Below, piece by piece: positions 57,696 to 64,000 of a DNA stretch of 64,000 nt (its first letter is position 1; each line of letters starts with the position of its first letter). The stretch is from Sepiola atlantica (lineage: Eukaryota; Mollusca; Cephalopoda; Sepiida; Sepiolidae), in NCBI GenBank assembly GCA_963556195.1, contig OY744517.1:86877714-86941713 (forward strand), written 5' to 3'. Below the pieces are notes generated by a model that did no database searches, had not been told where the DNA came from, and was given only the letters and a program-made list of their open reading frames with translations. Position numbers and translations under genes: made by a program.

Positions 57696-57988
57696 ACATT
57701 GAGTCATGACCGAAAATATTGAATACTTTTACATTGACCTGCATACTTATGCATTTAAGTTTGGTCAATAGAATGTACAGAGTATGTATACATTCTTCTT
57801 ATCGTCTAGAAAACAACGTAACCCTAGGCTTAATGCTAATCAATGTCCTGCTTACTGAGTATTATTATTATTATTATACTTGAAGAAAATGTAGATATTT
57901 ATTAATCTATAATCAACTATGCCTCACATTAATAGCTGTTTTGTGCCGTGCTGATAAAGAAGACAAATGTGTGTATTCTTATATTCAT

Positions 57989-58325
57989 ATTTTCAGAACG
58001 TTCCAAAAGTTGCCAAAGAACTTGTAAAACATAATGTCATGTTGTAACTAATGTTCTGTCTATTTTTCAGAACGTTCCAAAAGTTGTCAAAGAACTTGTA
58101 AAACATAATGTCATGTTGTAACTAATGTTCTGTCCATTTTTCAGAACGTTCCAAGAGTTGCCAAAGAACTTGTAAAACATAATATCATGTTGTAACTAAT
58201 GTTCTGTCCATTTTTCAGAACGTTCCAAAAGTTGCCAAAGAACTTGTAAAACATAATATCATGTTGTAACAAATGTTCTATCTATTTTTCAAAACGTTTC
58301 AAAGGTTGCCAAAGAACTTGTAAAA
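57989..58325. repeat. 74-bp tandem repeat, about 4.5 copies
   Basis: The unit starts AGAACGTTCCAAAAGTTGCC and ends TGTTCTGTCCATTTTTC. Copies start near 57995, 58069, 58143, 58217 and 58290 (partial), with few differences. It contains AGAACGTTCC, a short inverted repeat resembling a heat-shock-type element. Confidence 0.93.
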
Positions 58326-58368
58326 ATAAATATCATCATGTTTCTGAATTTTTAGATGAGGATTGATA

Positions 58369-58630
58369 ATTTGCATAATTTTGGTTATCTGGACTACATT
58401 TCTCATTTCGAGTGTTATCATCACAACGTTTCGGCCGTTGTAACCTCTGGCCTTCTTTAGGTGTATCTCTTCAAACTCGAAATTCTGTCTAGATTCCCGA
58501 GCTCGACAGACAGATTCCAGAGTTCGAAGAGATACACCTGAAAGAAGGTCGGAGGTTACAGCGGCGGAAACGTTGTGATGATAACACTCAAGATGAAAAA
58601 TGTAGTCCGAATAACTAAAATTATGCAAAT
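58369..58630. repeat. head-to-head inverted pair of repeat H
   Basis: Arms of about 127-130 bp meet at GAGCTC near 58500. Each arm carries ATTTGCATAATTTT, AACGTTKYGRC, the CTTCTTTAGGTGTATCTCTT segment and GGTTACA or its complement. Divergence is higher than in the 52853 palindrome, so it is older. Confidence 0.85.
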
Positions 58631-58689
58631 AATATAATGTTGTAACAAACGTTATGTCCAGTAAATAAGTAGTTATATTTAAATGTCAT

Positions 58690-58815
58690 CTTGTCCCAAT
58701 AGTTTGAGTGTTTGCTAATGGGCAGAGAAACTTGGATCAATTCTTGAATAAGTCATACCAAAGATTCCAACAAATTGTACTTGATGCCTTCTTGCTAAAC
58801 ACAAACCAACAATAT
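58690..58815 (+). mobile_element. decayed tRNA-SINE
   Basis: Partner of 9051-9300 in the segments GTGTTTGCTAATGGGC and GTACTTGATGCCTTCTTGCT. A and B boxes are degraded. Confidence 0.5.
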
Positions 58816-59089
58816 TTACTGGACCTCACACCAATAGTTATGTTTTCTTTAGAAGTTTGTAAAATTATCTCAGTTGATTAAAACTCCTTTCATGAAAAGT
58901 GAAAGACGAAAACTTTAAAAAGATGGAAACAGATCATAGAGAAGAATAGTCATTGATTAAATGTAGTAATATTTAATTGTGGCTGTGTTACAAACGCAAT
59001 TTTCCATGTAAGATTAGATTAAGCAAACAAAATAAATTTCCCAATAGAGGTAAAGTTAGAGACATGTTAAGAAGTTGCATCATGGCAGG

Positions 59090-59905
59090 AAGTGACGTGC
59101 TAAAGAGGCGATATTGGGTGTTCAACGTCGAAGTGAACGGATGTCTTTTTTTAGGCTATTCCACGATTCCTACAAAGAGTAGCTGGAAATATGCTAGATG
59201 AACTTGCTGTAAATGGGTGTTCAACATCGAAGTAAACAGATGTCTTTTTTCAGGCTATTCCACGATTCCTACAAGAGGTGGCTGGGAATATGTTAAATGA
59301 ACTTGCTGTAAATGGGTGTTTAACATCGAAGTGAACGGATGGCTTTTTTGAGGCTCTTCCACGATTCCTACAAGGAGTGACTGATAATATGCTAGATAAA
59401 CTTGCTGTAAATGGGTGTTCAAAGTCGAAGTGAACGGATGTCGTTTTTGAGGCAATTCCATGATTCCTACAAAGAGGTGGCTGGGAATATGCTAGATGAA
59501 CTTGCTGTTAATGGGTGTTCAACGTCGAAGTGAAAGGATGTCGTTTTTGAGGCTATTCCACGATTCCATATAAAGTGTGGCTTAGAATATGCTAGATTAA
59601 CTTGGTGTAAATGGGTGTTCAACGTCGAAGTGAACAAATGTCTTTTTTGAGGCTATTCTACGATGTCTACAAGGAGTGGCTGGGAATATGTTGGATTAAC
59701 TTGCTGTAAATGGGTGGTCTACGTCGAAGTGAACAGATGTCTTTTTTGAGGCTATTCCATAATTCCTACAAGACGTGGCTGGGAATATGCTAGATTTACT
59801 TGCTGTAAATGGGTGTTCAACTTTGAAGTGAACAGATGTCTTTTTTTAGGCTATTCCACGATACCTACAAGAGTTGGCTTGGAATATACTAAATTAACTT
59901 GCGGT
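59090..59905. repeat. 99-100-bp tandem repeat, about 8 copies
   Basis: Unit landmarks: AACTTGCTGTAAATGGGTGT, TTCAACGTCGAAGTGAAC, GGCTATTCCACGATTCCTAC and GGCTGGGAATATGCTAGAT. GGGTGTT starts lie 99, 99, 99 and 100 bp apart over the first copies. Because 99 is a multiple of three, a 33-residue periodic frame appears on the minus strand, but stops and 100-bp units argue against coding. Confidence 0.95.
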
Positions 59906-60167
59906 AAAAAACTAATTAAATCTACAAGAAAAAATATGTAGCTCAGAGCAAATAATGAAGTTGTTGTTCTTTTTAAATGCTTCCACTGTTACGACTACAA
60001 GAAGAAAGAAAAACAAGAAAAGAAAGACAGAAACTTCTGCTGCTATACCACCATTACGTTTAAATGTTACTACCGATTAAGCATGCTTCCTAAAACGTAT
60101 CAGCAAAACTACATCTGTTTATGTCAACAAGAAGACGACGGCAAAATTGGTTGGGTATTATGTTTCC

Positions 60168-60300
60168 GAATTTTTTAGATGAGGATTGAAAATTTGGATT
60201 TTTCGAACTATTGTTTTCATCTTGGATGTTATTCTTACAATGTTTCGGTCAATGTAATCTCCTACCTTTTTTAGGTGCGTCTTGTCGAACTCAGGAACCT
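60168..60300 (-). repeat. dispersed repeat H, diverged copy
   Basis: TTTTTTAGATGAGGATTGA, ACAATGTTTCGGTCAATGTA and CCTTTTTTAGGTGCGTCTTG correspond to the left arm of 58369-58630. Confidence 0.6.
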
Positions 60301-60367
60301 TTATGTTGAGATCGGGAATCTGTATGAAATTTCGAATGGAACCCTGTATTTCGATCCACGGGGGTAG

Positions 60368-60500
60368 CTTGTTCTCATTCTCTCAGCCATGACAGAGTAT
60401 ATGTCTGAAGTAATCTATAATTGTATTTATAGTATCACCCGTACTGATTCAGCCATCAAACTTCAGAAGACTGTTACTTAGAATTAAGTATTACTTAGAA
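60368..60500 (+). repeat. dispersed repeat G, copy 1
   Basis: Shares GCCATGACMRRGTA, AAGTAATNYWTAATT, and CAGAAGACTGTYACTTAGAA with 61957-62090. Confidence 0.6.
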
Positions 60501-61311
60501 CTTTTATCAGTTGTGCCAAGTTGTCGTGAGAATAATATCTACGATGAGAACTAAACATAATCCGATTTCGAGTCATGGCACCAACTATCTAAATAATAAT
60601 CTCATTATTCAGAAACTATTTAAATAATAATGATATTATTCAGAAACACATTCTCTATATGAGGAAGGGGAGGCTTTGTTAATTATTCTGTTTTTACACT
60701 GTCGCCTTATTAAGATACCTATACCGGTTTTCGAAGTGTTATTAGAATTTTTAAACATCCGTCCCGGATGGTACTTGTGCCACACATTTTCGGTAAATTT
60801 TAATAGGATTGTAAGTATATTAAATGCTTATTTTCGTAAAGTGCTTCAGTATTTACAACAGAAAATTTTAGGTGTTCCAGAACATATGGTGTATTTTATC
60901 TCATAAAATCATCGTATTTCTAAAGAGAATGATGCTCAAACAACTTTAAGCACTTCACCTAGAATTTCAAAGAAATTATGAGTACATCTTCTCAGCGAGT
61001 AACTTTGTGTATTTTTACACGCACTTCTTTATTAATTCATAACATAAAATTAGAATAAAATTAGAACTGCACTTACAGTTTCACAGTAAATCATTTGCGT
61101 GATGCAATTGCGATTCTACCATTTAATAGTTACCGAATTCGGAATTATATTACCATATCAAAATTATCGAATTTTCCAAACCCTACAAGTGTCAAAATTA
61201 TAAAAACAAAAGAGAAAAAAAATTACCTGTTTCATATTTAGATGGAAAGGAGAGGTCAATTTGCTATGTAAATTTGATGTAAATGCCGGAGAGCCTTCTA
61301 ATCAAATAGCT
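60501..61311. other. no recognised gene
   Basis: AT-rich. The 76-codon frame at 60676 has no motif. The frame runs AAATAATAATCTCATTATTC near 60590 are a small local duplication. Confidence 0.4.
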
Positions 61312-61432
61312 TCTTTCCTCGTGCTGCTGTCCCCTGGAACTCCTTCCCTGCCCCCTGTTTCCCCGACAGTACTGACATGCAGAAATTTAAAACTAAGGTA
61401 AACAGACATCTCGCTGCGCAGATCCCAATTTA
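61312..61432 (+). pseudogene. family A LINE 3'-end fragment
   Basis: Encodes a SFLRAAVPWNSFPAPCFPDS, MQKFKTKVNRHLAAQ type segment. This is the conserved C-terminal WNSLP...FKxxVNxHL motif of the LINE class seen at 6665-7572. A C homopolymer run follows at 61439-61450. Confidence 0.7.
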
Positions 61433-61956
61433 GGTTGCCCCCCCCCCCCCAACCTTCTCCCCTATTCTTTTTTCTCAATAGCCCCTTACGTCTACAGTGG
61501 CGGCCTGCCTCGTTTTGGGTGAACTATGTTAAAAAAAAAAAAATTTTAAATATTTATTTTCCAAAAGTAAAATTCAGACACACACTTTAAATGATATGAA
61601 AAAAAAAATTGGTCCAACAAGGATTAAAATGATTCTGTCTTTGAATACCTTTAACAGCTATTATACTAAAGCTGAGTCAATCAATGTTTATTTCTTATAT
61701 ATTTAAATCACACAGAATACATGTTACAATATTCCTTTGTTTTGAGTTATATTTGAAAAAATATCCATTTTAATTGTTCTAATTAACCGTAAATTGCAAT
61801 TTAATCACGAAGTCACCTATCTCTTACTAAATGTCTGTCTATTAGTCTCACCCTCTCTCGTTGTATGTTGTCTGATTATCTGCTCTTATTTTATAGTCTC
61901 TATGACTCTCGCTTCCGTAACTCACTTTTTCTCTATTTATTAATCCTCAGTGGTAG

Positions 61957-62090
61957 ACTGTTCTCGTTCTGTGAGCCATGACCAGGTAGAAGCCTTAAGT
62001 AATACTTAATTACATTCTTAGTACTGCTTGCACTGAGGATTGAAACTTCAACCTCCAGAAGACTGTCACTTAGAACTGATTATTTATTAT
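61957..62090 (+). repeat. dispersed repeat G, copy 2
   Basis: Partner of 60368-60500, same orientation. Class unknown. Confidence 0.6.
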
Positions 62091-63239
62091 TCAATTTCTC
62101 TATTTATTTATTTATTATCGCAGAACGATTGACAAAACAACCATCCGGAACGCATGTCGTCATCACTCAGTATCAGACCACGTTGACTCTATTGACAAAT
62201 CGGCTGGTTGTGTGCATGAAAGCGTGCGCGGCAAATTGGAAAGCTTTAAAGAAAAGAAATTTGGGTGGCATGGAAACAAACAGAATTGGAATGGAAAAGG
62301 GTGAAGAAAAGTGGAAGTCAGATGAGGAAGAAATTGATTGTTCATTTAATTGTTGATTGAATTTGGCATTGCTTTGTGCCGGTTACCTGCCCCTTTCTTT
62401 CCATAAACCTTTCACAAAGCTTCCAAGATGTAATGATATTATAAGAAAAATTTTCACCACCGACCTTTCTTGTTTTTCCTCTTGTTTCCAATTCTGTGTG
62501 TGTGCTTATAGTTTGGGAAGAAACACAAGCGAAAGTGTATGTAAGAAGGGTTCAAAACCTGGCGTTAATGTAATTAAATCGTGTGGCTTTTGAGGAAGGA
62601 AATTAGATTTGTCGATGTCTGTTCACATAAGCTCTCCATGTACAATGAAAGCATGTGTCAAAAGTGTGGAGGAGTTGGTGTTTGTTTGTTTTATTCTATC
62701 TGTTGGATTGTTTTCTCCTGTTTGTACAATTGACTCCTATAGGTCATACACTCTTCAGCTCAAGAATTGGTGTCCGTATGGATTTTTCCTCTCTCGCAAG
62801 GAACATCTAATGCTTACGTAGAATAGTAACTGTAATCATAGAAATTCTTTCGATGCAGTTAAGATATTATAAGTAGTAGAGTAGTGGCAATGTATATTAA
62901 AATTGAGCATCTTTTGTACGTCTATCAATTACCTATAGGCTCCAAAACTATTTCACCAAAATTTGGCATGAATAATCCCTGAAATGCCGGATGTGTCAAG
63001 AGTAAATATGTTAATACTACTATTCCTGCTACTACTACTACAATAAAATAAAACAAGCTCCAAAACTATGCGACATAATTGTGCCAAAATAGTCAAGAAA
63101 CATCCTTGAACTGCTGGATGTGTCGTAGAGGGTCAGAATAATACTACTGCTACTACTAACTATAATACCGCTTACAATGCATAATATACACTGCAAAAAT
63201 ATTGCTTAAAATTGCAGTAAATTTACCAAGACAAGTCAT
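62091..63239. other. no recognised gene
   Basis: Short frames at 62129-62821 show no family motif. A diverged duplication of CTCCAAAACTAT plus ACTACTACTA strings lies at 62939-63160. Confidence 0.4.
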
Positions 63240-64000
63240 TGGGATGCAAAGTTTTTTGCAAAAAGTTTGGCTCCATCAGATGCTGAGGAAATCACCTTTG
63301 GTCTATTGATGATGATGTCATACATCTATTCATGACCGTTTTTGTTATTCACCAAAATTCTTCGGAACCAAAAACCTGCTCAGCCACTCTAGATTAAACT
63401 GATTAGGCATAGGACTGTTTCGTATTTTTTATAATCCTTATGCAGTCGTTGCTCGCAGTCTTAAAGGCGGCTTTGGTTTCAGCGCATCTATTTCTTTGAA
63501 AGCAATTGAAATAGTAATTTCTGTGAGTAATGGCAAAATGCCATATTCTGGGGTGTAGCAAGGCTGGCTGTTTGGTTTCTGTTGGAATTTCTTGAACGGT
63601 ATGAAGCTCTTAATACAACCGATTAACCAACCAGTTATATCGGATGTGATACTGGACACATTCTTTGTAAAAATGAAGTGAAGAGAAATTCATGATATGA
63701 AAGCTCTGAGGCTATCCCTGTCAGCCATCGCGTATAAATACACTCTGCAATAGAAATGGATATCATAAGTGTTATTGCACTTTGTTTTGATCTTAATTAG
63801 GACAACTAGGTGATGAGAAGATCCCAGCAGGGACAGAACAGTACATGAACTCTTTTCAGGACAAGTTGTCATGAAAAGAACAAGAAGACTTGGAAAATGT
63901 CCGTCAACATCAGGTACGAGAGTAGGATTGTCAACAATCTGTGTTAGATCATAAGCAAGTGGCAAATCATAAGAAAACCTTTCTCCATCGTCGGTCTTGT
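63240..64000 (-). pseudogene. non-LTR retrotransposon family A, copy A2 (runs off the window)
   Basis: Reading the minus strand from the window edge, the frame at 63690-63965 shows AYDLTQIVDNPTLVPDVDGHFPSLLVLF and SHHLVV, the end of the endonuclease domain. The frame at 63438-63659 shows the linker (FKKFQQKPNSQPCYTPEYGI, then KPKPPL). 63240-63320 matches the family near 4590-4640 (CATCAGATGCTGAGGA in reverse). It covers the same ORF2 section as 3971-4640 in copy A1 and is broken by frameshifts. The RT part is missing to the left. Confidence 0.82.

Overview
This window looks like intergenic DNA from an animal genome. It is AT-rich, full of (TA)n microsatellites, and packed with decayed transposable elements. 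I found no host protein-coding gene, no intact tRNA or rRNA gene, no CRISPR array and nothing prokaryotic. The LINE families, tRNA-headed SINEs and dense (TA)n tracts suggest a mollusc, perhaps a cephalopod. That is inference from general familiarity with these repeats and was not tested.

Layout. 1-3500: a pogo-like MITE (475-649), an LTR-like dispersed repeat and a Helitron-like end. 3516-7572: one non-LTR retrotransposon pseudogene (family A) interrupted by a 560-bp hAT-type MITE with an 8-bp target duplication and by a 795-bp solo LTR with a 4-bp duplication. 7805-8771: a second LINE tail followed by a Copia RNase H remnant and its 3' LTR. 9050-10890: a tRNA-SINE, short direct repeats and an inverted copy of the second LINE. 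11322-13661: three copies of a repeat whose 5' head is clearly U2 snRNA. 14821-16642: two elements combining a tRNA-like Pol III promoter with a hammerhead ribozyme. 21125-22230: an L1/Tx1-like LINE. 24685-26105: Gypsy gag and integrase debris. 26635 and 30339: two more copies of the solo LTR. 32141-32824: two further U2-headed units in inverse orientation. 35125-35497: a third tRNA/hammerhead element. 36577-48032: fold-backs, Helitron-like elements and tandem repeats. 48865-49240: a candidate LTR with primer-binding site. 52853-53118: a near-perfect 122-bp-arm palindrome. 54615-55610: a Penelope-like element (RT plus GIY-YIG). 56577-59905: three minisatellites. 63240-64000: another family-A LINE running off the right edge.

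Two systems deserve most attention. The first is a family of roughly 306-330-bp units with tRNA A and B boxes followed 23-32 nt later by a type I hammerhead ribozyme. At two of its three loci a second, mutated ribozyme sits one unit length away, the arrangement expected of retrozyme-like RNAs. The second is a family of roughly 335-350-bp, heavily hairpinned units that begin with the U2 snRNA 5' domain, including the branch-site-pairing GTAGTA. Two of its three loci are head-to-tail dimers with nearly the same period, and the single copy is flanked by a target duplication of about 17 bp.
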